A stretch of 52,897 bases of DNA from Lachnospiraceae bacterium. Lineage in GTDB: Bacteria > Bacillota > Clostridia > Lachnospirales > Lachnospiraceae. The notes below the pieces were generated by a model that was not told where the DNA came from, ran no database searches, and saw nothing but the letters and a program-made list of their open reading frames with translations. Of the stretch, positions 26,228-33,960 are shown piece by piece. Location: assembly GCA_017483735.1 (NCBI GenBank), contig JAFUVF010000024.1, positions 1-52,897 of the forward strand, given 5' to 3'. A program made the position numbers and the translations under genes. How positions within the stretch are numbered: position 1 is the first letter of the stretch; each line of letters opens with the position of its first letter.

Positions 26228-27346
26228 TTAATTTTCTCCGTGGTTTAAAATAAGCTCATAGGAGGCTTTTGCAAGCTCGCAGAGATACTCCGAAACTCCG
26301 TCAAAGCCTCCACTCTCATAGAGGGCACTCGCCGCACATATATGGCAGAAGGGACGGTATTCGCAGACGCTGCACTTAGGATTCAGGTGTATGGAGGAGA
26401 GCTCATCCCTAAGCTTCTCCCAGCCGGGCATAAAGCCTGTCTCAAAGACCGGTATGCCGGGGGATGAAAGCATTACGCAGGGGCGCATATATCCCTGCCA
26501 GTTTATCGTAAAGGAGCAGTTTCCCGCCATGCATTCCATAGGGGAGCCCTCGTCCGGAATATTATTACCTTCGCTGCGAAGTTTCTCAACATCCCACAAT
26601 AGCGCATTGCGGTACATTGTATAGGAATCGCCTCTATATGCGTGCAGTACGCCCTTAAACCATACAAGCGCCGCAGCCTTTGGAGCAAGTCTTACATCGG
26701 ATGCCCTTGAAAGCTCTCTTTCCCTCTTTGCGGGATACATATATGAATCAATGTGCACTGCGGCGCCAAGAGAATCCGCAAGCCAGAAAATACGGTCAAT
26801 GTCATCAAGGTTTGCATTCACAGCGCTGCAGCCAATCTTTACCTCTACGTTTCTCTCACGCAAAAGATTAATCCCGTTTACTGCCCTGTCAAAGCCGTTT
26901 TCAAGGCGGCAGAGAGTATGATAGGTCTCATTGTCGCTGCCATAGAGCGTTAAGTTTATACGGCGGGGCTTATGGAGTGAGAAAAACTCCGCCCATTCTT
27001 CATCCATAAGTGTTCCGTTGGTATTTACGGTAAGTATGAAGCCCATATTTTGGAGGCTTAAATAAAGCTCCTTAAAATCCGGATACAGGAGGGGTTCGCC
27101 CCCTGTAAGGAGCAAAAATAATGTCCCTGCCTCCTTTGCCTGCTTTGCAAGGGCGAGCCACTCGGAGGCTGTGCGCATACGCCCCTTTTCTTCCATTTCC
27201 CTGCGGCTCAAACGCACATAGCACATTTCGCAGTCCATATTGCACAGGGGAAGGAGCTCAAAGCTTCCGTTTATGGGGATATTTGAATTTGCGGCGCGGC
27301 GCAGAAGCTTAAGCTCAACGCCTGACGCATCTGACATTTCGTTCAT
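26228..27346 (-). CDS. radical SAM/SPASM peptide-modifying enzyme
   Basis: 372 residues. The radical SAM cluster motif CNMDCEMC (C35, C39, C42) is followed by LLLTGGEPLLYPDF and VNTNGTL. The C-terminal SPASM region has CMAGNCSFTINWQGYMRPC, then CSVCEYRPFCHIC and a last cysteine in SEYLC, enough for two auxiliary iron-sulfur clusters. Such enzymes build thioether, C-C or epimerised residues in peptides bound to PqqD-like partners. Its start overlaps the AraC stop (TAATG), giving coupled translation. The substrate is probably the 143-residue protein encoded on the other strand. Confidence 0.92.
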   Translation of the reverse strand: MNEMSDASGVELKLLRRAANSNIPINGSFELLPLCNMDCEMCYVRLSRREMEEKGRMRTASEWLALAKQAKEAGTLFLLLTGGEPLLYPDFKELYLSLQNMGFILTVNTNGTLMDEEWAEFFSLHKPRRINLTLYGSDNETYHTLCRLENGFDRAVNGINLLRERNVEVKIGCSAVNANLDDIDRIFWLADSLGAAVHIDSYMYPAKRERELSRASDVRLAPKAAALVWFKGVLHAYRGDSYTMYRNALLWDVEKLRSEGNNIPDEGSPMECMAGNCSFTINWQGYMRPCVMLSSPGIPVFETGFMPGWEKLRDELSSIHLNPKCSVCEYRPFCHICAASALYESGGFDGVSEYLCELAKASYELILNHGEN

Positions 27347-28179
27347 TATTTTACTCTCAAAAGAAATTTGTCCTTGTACTCCTTCGGTGACATGCCGTAT
27401 TCCTTTTTGAAGGCGCGAAACAGCGAGGAATAATCGTTAAAGCCGTAATTCGGGAAAGTGCTGCTTATATTTTCGCCTGTAAGAAGGGCAGTGCGCACAT
27501 GTTCAAGGCGCTTCTGGTTTAAGTACTGCTTAAAGGGGATACCGATGGTGTCCTTGAAATAATGGGCGATATGGAAGCGGCTTATAAAATACTGATCCGC
27601 TATGGTTTCAAGGGTAATGTTCTCAGCGTAATGCTTGTCGATGTAGTCTATAAGATAGTGGGAGAGCGCAGGAGCAAGACCTTCTGTGGTATCCGAGTAG
27701 TTCATTTCGTATATCACGGTATTCGCCGTAAGGATGAGCTCCTCCAAAAGAAGCCCCAAATGCTCATCCTTTCCGAAATGCTCCGAATAATACTGTTCAA
27801 GAAAATTGACAAGCTTAATGCGGATACGGCAAAATTCCACATTTCCCATAGGATACATATATTTGCGCCTGTTTACCGTGCTTCTTATGATATAGCCGTA
27901 ATCATCGGAACGTGTAAGGAGCGCATCCACATATTCTACGCTCAGCCGAAGAACAAAGCTGTAAAAGGGAATGCTTGCATCGCTTATCTCAAGGCTGTGC
28001 CGCATTCCGGGAGGAATTAAGACTATGGCGGCGGAGATTATGTCCTGCGAAAGCCCTCCGGCAGCAAGTCTAAAATGCCCGAAATAAATAAAATACAGAG
28101 AGTAGCCGGAATATACGGCATTTTCAATCTCAATGTGCGACGCATTGCTTAAATGCGCAATCTTATAACCCTTATCCAT
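27346..28179 (-). CDS. AraC family transcriptional regulator
   Basis: 277 residues: an N-terminal cupin-like sensor (IPPGMRHSLEI) and two C-terminal helix-turn-helix motifs (LETIADQYFISRFHIAHYFKD and ISSTFPNYGFNDYSSLFRAFKKEYGMSP). AGGGG lies six bases upstream of ATG. It heads the - operon of the peptide locus and so probably controls both arms, perhaps through the ATGCAAT repeats before the substrate gene. Its ligand is unknown. Confidence 0.93.
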   Translation of the reverse strand: MDKGYKIAHLSNASHIEIENAVYSGYSLYFIYFGHFRLAAGGLSQDIISAAIVLIPPGMRHSLEISDASIPFYSFVLRLSVEYVDALLTRSDDYGYIIRSTVNRRKYMYPMGNVEFCRIRIKLVNFLEQYYSEHFGKDEHLGLLLEELILTANTVIYEMNYSDTTEGLAPALSHYLIDYIDKHYAENITLETIADQYFISRFHIAHYFKDTIGIPFKQYLNQKRLEHVRTALLTGENISSTFPNYGFNDYSSLFRAFKKEYGMSPKEYKDKFLLRVK

Positions 28180-28226
28180 ATTATGCCCCTATCGAATGTG
28201 TGTGAACAAAAGCATTCCCCGCAGAC

Positions 28227-28256
28227 ATTATAATACAACGCCGTGCTTAAGGGCAA
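28227..28256 (-). promoter_or_regulatory. promoter of the AraC/radical SAM operon
   Basis: On -, TTGCCC (28256-28251), 18-bp spacer and TATAAT (28232-28227), about 48 bases ahead of the AraC start. Confidence 0.65.
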
Positions 28257-28279
28257 GGGATATATGCATATTGTTTTAC

Positions 28280-28308
28280 TTGTGAATAATTAGTTTTTAT
28301 GCTAAAAT
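28280..28308 (+). promoter_or_regulatory. promoter of the unknown/desulfoferrodoxin pair
   Basis: TTGTGA (28280-28285), 17-bp spacer, TAAAAT (28303-28308) with extended TGC before it. The start codon of the first gene is 31 bases downstream of the -10 box. Confidence 0.65.
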
Positions 28309-28338
28309 ATCTACTAACAACGAAATCCGGAGGATGCG

Positions 28339-28749
28339 ATGGAACTAAAGGATATGAAGGATCTCATAGACATATATGATGCCGCAAGAGAGATAGACGG
28401 AGCAATGGGGTATCTTGTGGGAATGGGACAGCATACGGGCGGAGCCGTAGGCAAGCTTAACCGTGTGTACGATATTATCCTGCGCAATACCACCGCCTTC
28501 AACAACAAGTCAAATGTTCAGGAGATAAACAATGTGCTCTTCAACCTGAACGTATCCGCAGAGGAGAGGGCAAAAGCCCTTCTTGGCGTAAAGAAGGAGG
28601 AGAAGAAGGAAAATAATATGTCCTTTGAGCTCTGGCTTTTTGCGGTTAAGCATCTCGGACAGAATTTTGAAACTACCAATCGTATCTATGCTCAGCTCTC
28701 CTACGGGGAGAAGGAAATATTAAAGAAAGAATATGAGGAAACGACATGA
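28339..28749 (+). CDS. protein of unknown function coupled to desulfoferrodoxin
   Basis: 136 residues with no recognised family. It is predicted mainly helical: DMKDLIDIYDAAREIDGAMGYLVGMGQHTGG, a middle segment ending VKKEEKKENN, and a C-terminal helix FELWLFAVKHLGQNFETTNRIYAQLSYGEK. No cysteines. GGAGG precedes the start. Its stop overlaps the desulfoferrodoxin start (ATGA), so the two proteins are made together and may share an oxidative-stress role. Confidence 0.7.
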   Translation: MELKDMKDLIDIYDAAREIDGAMGYLVGMGQHTGGAVGKLNRVYDIILRNTTAFNNKSNVQEINNVLFNLNVSAEERAKALLGVKKEEKKENNMSFELWLFAVKHLGQNFETTNRIYAQLSYGEKEILKKEYEETT

Positions 28750-29117
28750 TCAAATTTTTGAAGTGTAATCATTGCGGAAATGTAGTGACATATCTCGTGG
28801 ACAAGGGTGTGCCCCTTGTGTGCTGCGGGGAGAAGATGACGGAGCTTGTGCCAAACACCACGGATGCGGCGGGGGAAAAGCATGTGCCTGTAGTGAAAAA
28901 GGAAGGCAATATTGTGACCGTTACCGTTGGAAGCGTGGAGCATCCCATGCTCGATGAGCACTACATAATGTTTATCGTGCTTGAAACAAAGAAGGGGTAT
29001 CAGAAGGCAGACCTTAAGCCGCAGGATAAGCCTGTCGCAAGCTTCGTGCTCGCAGAGGATGATGAGGTTGTGGCGGCATATGAGTACTGCAACCTGCACG
29101 GACTGTGGAAATCTTAA
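28746..29117 (+). CDS. dfx: class I desulfoferrodoxin (superoxide reductase)
   Basis: 123 residues. The N-terminal rubredoxin-like iron site has C7, C10, C26 and C27 (CNHC ... VCC). The superoxide-reducing centre shows EKHVP (E45, H46), H66, H72 and CNLHG (C115, H118), the full set of ligands. It reduces superoxide to peroxide in the cytoplasm of anaerobes using electrons from rubredoxin. Length is normal for class I (about 125). No rubredoxin gene is adjacent. Confidence 0.94.
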   Translation: MIKFLKCNHCGNVVTYLVDKGVPLVCCGEKMTELVPNTTDAAGEKHVPVVKKEGNIVTVTVGSVEHPMLDEHYIMFIVLETKKGYQKADLKPQDKPVASFVLAEDDEVVAAYEYCNLHGLWKS

Positions 29118-29180
29118 AATTTTAAGACAGATTTCATACAATTTTTTATACAATTTTACTAAAAATAATTTCCTTTTTGG

Positions 29181-29218
29181 CTCCCCTATGTTATAATATG
29201 CACAAATGCATTGGGGAG
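29181..29218 (+). promoter_or_regulatory. promoter flanked by CTCCCC/GGGGAG inverted repeat
   Basis: TATAAT at 29192-29197 with extended TGT; the -35 is weak. CTCCCC (29181-29186) and GGGGAG (29213-29218) form a 6-bp inverted repeat around the -10, the right arm also serving as the ribosome site of the next gene. Because transcription would start between the arms, it can act only as DNA, for example as an operator. Confidence 0.5.
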
Positions 29219-29227
29219 TCATTTTTG

Positions 29228-31180
29228 ATGATAGTAGTAAAAGACGGGGAAATTAAGCAAAAGAATCTGTCCCTTCAGATGGGGCTTAATACTCTTATTG
29301 CCGCAATCATCGGCATCATTGCTATTTCCATACTAAGCTATAACACATATCAGCTGTCGGTCAGGCACAACCACATAATGGATGACAATTACGCCAGACT
29401 TAACTATATGAACAGCATAAGCAGCAAGCTCTATGAGCACGAAGCGCTGGTGTTCAGGCATATGGCGACGGAGGATGAGGAGGACAGGGCACGTTTGCAG
29501 AGGCGTGCGGAGGTTATAGAGGATGAGATTGACTGGCTCTTAAAATCATTCTCCGAGACTCTCAATTCAGGTGATTATGAGACCTATTATCACAGCATCA
29601 ATTCAGGCCTGCGCTCATATTTTTCCAATGTGGACATGATATTTGATTTAAGCAACAAGGGGGATGTAAAAACCGCCGTTTATTATATGCAGTCTTCCAT
29701 CTCCGCAAGCGTGCAGAAGATAAACGATTATATGACCTCCTACAACACAAGAGCGAATCTTGAGATGCTGGAGGCAAAGACGGATATGCAGAAGGCAATA
29801 ATTTCTGCAAGGCGTGTGGCAGCGGCATCCCTGGTAATGCTGTCCTTCTTTACGATAATCAGCCTTATCCTGTGTCTTCGTATCTCAAACAGGATGATGA
29901 ACAGGGATCATATGACGGAGACACTCAATTTCACGAAGCTTTCACAGTATGCCGACAAGCTTAAAAGGAAGGATAAGCTAAAGGACTATGTGGGTGTATA
30001 TGCCAACATCAAGGACTTTAAGTATATCAACCAAAACTACGGCTCCCGCAGGGGCGATGCCATACTTATTGCGTATGTGAAGGTATTGGACGGAGCGGTT
30101 AAAAAGGGAGAGATTGTGTCCAGATATGGAGGGGACAGCTTTGTGGCTCTCATATTGAGAGAGAGAATTAACGAATTTCTGTCTGCTATAGCCACAATTC
30201 CCATGAGACTGGAGCTCTCCGGAAAGTCTGCGGATATCGAAGTCATAACAAGGTGCGGACTCTATGACATAGGCACGAATGACGATATCAGAGAGATCAT
30301 AAACGGTATGACACTTGCCCTGAACGAGGCAAGAAATTCAAAAACTCTCGACAGAGTATGGTTCCGTCCGGAGATGTATGATGACATGATGGCTGAGAGG
30401 GGCGTTATTGCAGAGTTTGACCGTGCGGTTAAGGATCATGAGTTCTCGGTATATTATCAGCCAAAGGTAAATATTGCCACAAGAGAGCTTTCTGGATGCG
30501 AAGCGCTTGTCAGATGGATCAGGGACGGCAAGGTGGTTCCCCCCGACGACTTCATCCCCATTCTGGAGCAGGAGGGCAGAGTTACACAGCTTGATTTCTA
30601 CGTATTTGAGCAGGTATGCCGTGATATCAAGGACTGGGAGCGTCAGGGGCTTACACCGGTGCGTGTTTCCTCCAATTTCTCCAAGCTTCATTTGAGAAAT
30701 CCCAGATTTGCGGCAGAGGTTCTCAATCTCATTGAGATATACAAGGTTGACCCGGATTATATCGAGATTGAGCTTACGGAGAGCTCGGGATATGAGAATT
30801 TCAGGGCTTTGTCCGGCTTTGTGGAGAATATGCGCCTTGCAGGCATACAGACCTCAATGGACGATTTCGGAACAGGTTATTCATCGCTGTCGCTGCTTAA
30901 GGATCTGGATGTGGATGTGGTCAAGCTTGACAAGACCTTCTTACAGGGAATTGAGGAGGGCAGCAAGACCGACGAGAAGATGGTGGAAAATGTCGTGCAT
31001 ATGATAAAGGATCTCGACAGAAAGGTAATCTGCGAGGGCGTGGAGACCGTGGAGCAGGCGGAGTTTTTAAAGAGCGTGGACTGCGTAATGGCACAGGGAT
31101 ATCTCTACGACAAGCCTTTACCCAAGGAGGAATTCGAGAAGCGTATGCTTCATCCTATATATGAGCTCAAAAGAGCATAA
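29228..31180 (+). CDS. membrane GGDEF-like/EAL protein, probable c-di-GMP phosphodiesterase
   Basis: 650 residues. Two membrane helices (about 18-38 and 195-217) enclose an extracytoplasmic helical sensor. The GGDEF domain is degenerate (YGGDSF near 300), so cyclase activity is unlikely, though GTP sensing is possible. The EAL domain is complete: CEALVRW near 423, SNFSKLHL, ELTESS, MDDFGTGYSS near 542, KLDK, GVETVEQ and QGYLYDKPLP. It should hydrolyse c-di-GMP to pGpG. Start ATG 29228 follows GGGGAG by nine bases; the frame extends 17 codons further through the promoter, which argues against an earlier start. Confidence 0.9.
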   Translation: MIVVKDGEIKQKNLSLQMGLNTLIAAIIGIIAISILSYNTYQLSVRHNHIMDDNYARLNYMNSISSKLYEHEALVFRHMATEDEEDRARLQRRAEVIEDEIDWLLKSFSETLNSGDYETYYHSINSGLRSYFSNVDMIFDLSNKGDVKTAVYYMQSSISASVQKINDYMTSYNTRANLEMLEAKTDMQKAIISARRVAAASLVMLSFFTIISLILCLRISNRMMNRDHMTETLNFTKLSQYADKLKRKDKLKDYVGVYANIKDFKYINQNYGSRRGDAILIAYVKVLDGAVKKGEIVSRYGGDSFVALILRERINEFLSAIATIPMRLELSGKSADIEVITRCGLYDIGTNDDIREIINGMTLALNEARNSKTLDRVWFRPEMYDDMMAERGVIAEFDRAVKDHEFSVYYQPKVNIATRELSGCEALVRWIRDGKVVPPDDFIPILEQEGRVTQLDFYVFEQVCRDIKDWERQGLTPVRVSSNFSKLHLRNPRFAAEVLNLIEIYKVDPDYIEIELTESSGYENFRALSGFVENMRLAGIQTSMDDFGTGYSSLSLLKDLDVDVVKLDKTFLQGIEEGSKTDEKMVENVVHMIKDLDRKVICEGVETVEQAEFLKSVDCVMAQGYLYDKPLPKEEFEKRMLHPIYELKRA

Positions 31181-31198
31181 AATCTCAGGGCGGGTTAA

Positions 31199-32785
31199 AT
31201 GATGAAGAATCGTGGAATTATACGCATACTTCGGGTTGTGACTGTTGTATTTCTAATCATATATGCAATCGCGACATATCTTAAAATGGACGGTATATAT
31301 AATACCTTTTCTCCGTTGACGGTATTGTCTGCGGCATTTCTTATTGTTTTCTCATATGCAAACACCGGAAGAAGCAAGAGGGCGGCAATACTCTTTATCG
31401 CCGGTATGCTTACGTGGTTTGTATCGGATCTGTTGTGGAGCATAATTCTGTATGCAAATATGAATACATCCGCAATAGAGATTATTTCAGACAATCTCTA
31501 TCTCATACCGGAGGTGCTTTTTACCCTTGGCATTTTGATGTTCTGGAAATCCGAGTTTCCCAGAAGAATTTTTTATAATACCTGCGCTAATGCTCTGGCA
31601 GTCAGCGTTGTTGGATATGTTTTCATAAACAAAATCGTGGGCTTTAAGCTTGTGGGCAACGGGATGGCTGACCTTAAAGTCATCAATAATGTCATATATT
31701 TCATCACGGTAATATTTACGATTGTTTTTATTTATCTGTGCACAAGGCGCTCAGGGCTTGCAAAGCATACCATATCCGGATATATGGTATTTGGCGCAAT
31801 GCTTATCTATAACGGCTTTGAATTGAGATACGCCGTAATGAATGCCATGGGGCAGGATGCCGAAAGTATATATATCGACCTTGTATATATGCTGTGCATG
31901 GTGCTGTATTCCCTTGCCTTTTCCAATCCGGAGCTTGCCACAAGGCAGCCCAAACGTCTGGAATCCGAGGAAGAGAGAGACCCGGATGCAAGGGATTACT
32001 CTATGTGGATAAATGCACTGGGGATGTTCGTTCTGGGGATGGTATTGTTCTTTATGCAGATATTAACCAGTATGGACTTCTATATAGTGCTTACAACCGT
32101 ATTAATGTATCTGATAATCTGCAAATCCATTGAGAGCAACGAAATATATACAAGCATGATGGAGAAGCAGCGCACAGAGAAGGAGAGGCTGGAGGAGCTT
32201 GTCAGGCTAAAGACCAGCGAGCTTGAAAGGCTCAACAAATATCTGGACAAGGTGTCGAATGTGGATGCCTTGACGGAATTGTATAACAGGCGCTATTGCA
32301 GTAATTACATATTTGACCAGCTTCATGACCGCAAGGACGAGGATTTTGCCATATTCCAGATGGATTTGAATTTCTTTAAGCATATCAATGACAATTACGG
32401 ACATGATGTGGGGGATTTTGTCCTTAAGGAGGCGGCAAGCCGCATAAAGAAGGCGTCGGGAGATAAAGGCGTCGCTTTCCGTATGGGCGGGGATGAGTTC
32501 CTTGTGATAAGCACAAAGGGTAACCGTGAGCAGTATGAGAGGATTGCGAAAGATATATGCAGGCTTATGGATGACCCCATACATGTGGAGATAAGCAGAG
32601 AGGGAGAAAGCATTATCCATGACCTTTTGACCTCAGTGACAGTAGGTGTCGCAGAATATCCGAAGGACGGGGACAATTTCGAGGACATCATAAAGTGCGG
32701 AGATGAGATAATGTACGATATCAAGCACAAATTTGAAAAGAGCTGTTATATCTTCTGGGGAGATGCCGAAGGGCATACGGCGTAA
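31199..32785 (+). CDS. multi-pass membrane diguanylate cyclase
   Basis: 528 residues. Roughly the first 300 residues form seven or eight membrane helices of an unassigned MASE-like sensor. A coiled linker (EKQRTEKERLEELVRLKTSELERL broken by its own heptads) leads to a GGDEF domain with DALTELYNRRY, NDNYGHDVGD and the intact MGGDEF near 430. It should make c-di-GMP from GTP. It follows the EAL protein by 18 bases, so opposing activities are encoded in one unit. Confidence 0.9.
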   Translation: MMKNRGIIRILRVVTVVFLIIYAIATYLKMDGIYNTFSPLTVLSAAFLIVFSYANTGRSKRAAILFIAGMLTWFVSDLLWSIILYANMNTSAIEIISDNLYLIPEVLFTLGILMFWKSEFPRRIFYNTCANALAVSVVGYVFINKIVGFKLVGNGMADLKVINNVIYFITVIFTIVFIYLCTRRSGLAKHTISGYMVFGAMLIYNGFELRYAVMNAMGQDAESIYIDLVYMLCMVLYSLAFSNPELATRQPKRLESEEERDPDARDYSMWINALGMFVLGMVLFFMQILTSMDFYIVLTTVLMYLIICKSIESNEIYTSMMEKQRTEKERLEELVRLKTSELERLNKYLDKVSNVDALTELYNRRYCSNYIFDQLHDRKDEDFAIFQMDLNFFKHINDNYGHDVGDFVLKEAASRIKKASGDKGVAFRMGGDEFLVISTKGNREQYERIAKDICRLMDDPIHVEISREGESIIHDLLTSVTVGVAEYPKDGDNFEDIIKCGDEIMYDIKHKFEKSCYIFWGDAEGHTA

Positions 32786-32789
32786 GCGC

Positions 32790-33692
32790 TTATATCTTGT
32801 GCCTTGATGCCATTATCATTTCCTCCAAAATATCCGCATATGCATTGTCCGCATTATCCCTTCGCTTAATAAGGGTAAGCTCCCTTGAAGGAATAGGTTC
32901 GTCCGTGAGTACTCTGTATACTTCCCCCTTTGCAATGGCTTCCTCGGCATATTTCGGAAAGATGAAGCCAAAGCCCATATCCTGCTTTACGAAGGAAAGC
33001 ACCTGCTCCACCGTGGCGACCTCTATATGGGGCGAGAAGGTAAGCCCCAGCTTTATAAACCAGTTTCTGTAAAAGGCGTAGGTTTCCGTGCCCTCCCTTA
33101 GGCATATAAGGGGAAGTCTTTCAAGCTCTTTCAGGGGCATTCCATCCCTATACAGCTCCATATATGAAGAACCGCATATTAGATAGTCCGTAAAGCTCCC
33201 TATAATATTTTTCTTTATTCCCTTCAAATCATCCGAAACATCTGTTAAAAGCGACAGGTCAAACATTCCGTCCCTTGTATGGTCCACAAGATTAGGAGCC
33301 GAATTGTTGTACAGCTTGATTGTAACATCGGGAAATTTTGTGTCAAAATCCTTGATTATGGGAAGGACGAAGTCGTAGAGTATGGAACGGGAAATCCCTA
33401 TGGACAGCCCCAGAGATATCTGTTTTTCTCCCTTTCTTGTAAGCTCCCTTTCTCCAAGCTGCAATATCTTATGTGCAGAATTTACATAATAGAATAAGGT
33501 TTCTCCGGCTCTGGTAAGGGTAAGCCCCTTGTTGGAACGCTCAAAGAGCTTACATCCAAGCTCGTCTTCCAGATTCCCAATGATTCTTGTGATATTGGGC
33601 TGACTGTTGTGAAGCTCATTGGCAGCCTTGCTGAAATTCTTGTGCAATGCGGCGTAATAAAAAATTTTGTAATACTCATAGGATATCGACAT
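32790..33692 (-). CDS. LysR family transcriptional regulator
   Basis: 300 residues: an N-terminal winged helix (YYKIFYYAALHKNFSKAAN, NELHNSQPNITRIIGNLE, split here as two helices) and a periplasmic-binding-like effector domain. GGAGG precedes the start. It is divergent from the first chemoreceptor and converges with the cyclase gene, ending four bases after it. Its promoter overlaps that of the chemoreceptor, so it may regulate it; target and ligand are unknown. Confidence 0.92.
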   Translation of the reverse strand: MSISYEYYKIFYYAALHKNFSKAANELHNSQPNITRIIGNLEDELGCKLFERSNKGLTLTRAGETLFYYVNSAHKILQLGERELTRKGEKQISLGLSIGISRSILYDFVLPIIKDFDTKFPDVTIKLYNNSAPNLVDHTRDGMFDLSLLTDVSDDLKGIKKNIIGSFTDYLICGSSYMELYRDGMPLKELERLPLICLREGTETYAFYRNWFIKLGLTFSPHIEVATVEQVLSFVKQDMGFGFIFPKYAEEAIAKGEVYRVLTDEPIPSRELTLIKRRDNADNAYADILEEMIMASRHKI

Positions 33693-33737
33693 GCCTTACC
33701 TCCGGTGCCTGTTATAACATTTTGATATGATAGTGAT

Positions 33738-33766
33738 ATTATATACGTCTTTTACAAATTTTGAAA
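33738..33766 (-). promoter_or_regulatory. LysR gene promoter
   Basis: On -, TTTCAA (33766-33761), 17-bp spacer, TATAAT (33743-33738). It overlaps the outward promoter of the chemoreceptor. Confidence 0.6.
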
Positions 33767-33779
33767 GAGGAAATATACT
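33751..33779 (+). promoter_or_regulatory. chemoreceptor 1 promoter
   Basis: TTTACA (33751-33756), 17-bp spacer, TATACT (33774-33779). It leaves an unusually long leader of about 175 bases. Confidence 0.7.
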
Positions 33780-33802
33780 TTTCCTTGACTGAATTCCATT
33801 AA

Positions 33803-33931
33803 GGGGTTTGGTTAATTACATAGCAAGCGGAGCCTCTGGAGTGCCCTCTCTCATAAAGTGTTTACCTCTCTGGTGGCAAAGTAAACTATCAACAAACCCA
33901 AATGCCAAAGGAAGGAAGCTTTTGAGGCTTC
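33803..33931 (+). promoter_or_regulatory. candidate structured 5' leader (cis-regulatory RNA)
   Basis: GGGTTTG (33804-33810) pairs with CAAACCC (33893-33899), extended by TT/AA past a bulged G. Inside, GTTTAC (33860-33865) pairs with GTAAAC (33881-33886). A third hairpin, GAAGC/GCTTC (33915-33919 with 33927-33931), follows. TGGCA at 33874-33878 could alternatively pair with TGCCA at 33903-33907, a possible switch. No known riboswitch consensus was matched. Confidence 0.45.
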
Positions 33932-33960
33932 GCAAATAAAGGTCAAAGGAGACTGTTAAA

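Noticed and set aside
22918..28179. Lasso-peptide biosynthetic cluster
   Set aside because: No asparagine-synthase-like cyclase, transglutaminase-like protease or ABC exporter is present, and the substrate is much too long.
33804..33931. c-di-GMP riboswitch ahead of chemoreceptor 1
   Set aside because: The conserved GGGCAAAC and GACGCAAAGCC-type segments of the class I riboswitch and the class II pseudoknot pattern could not be found; only a generic structured leader is claimed.
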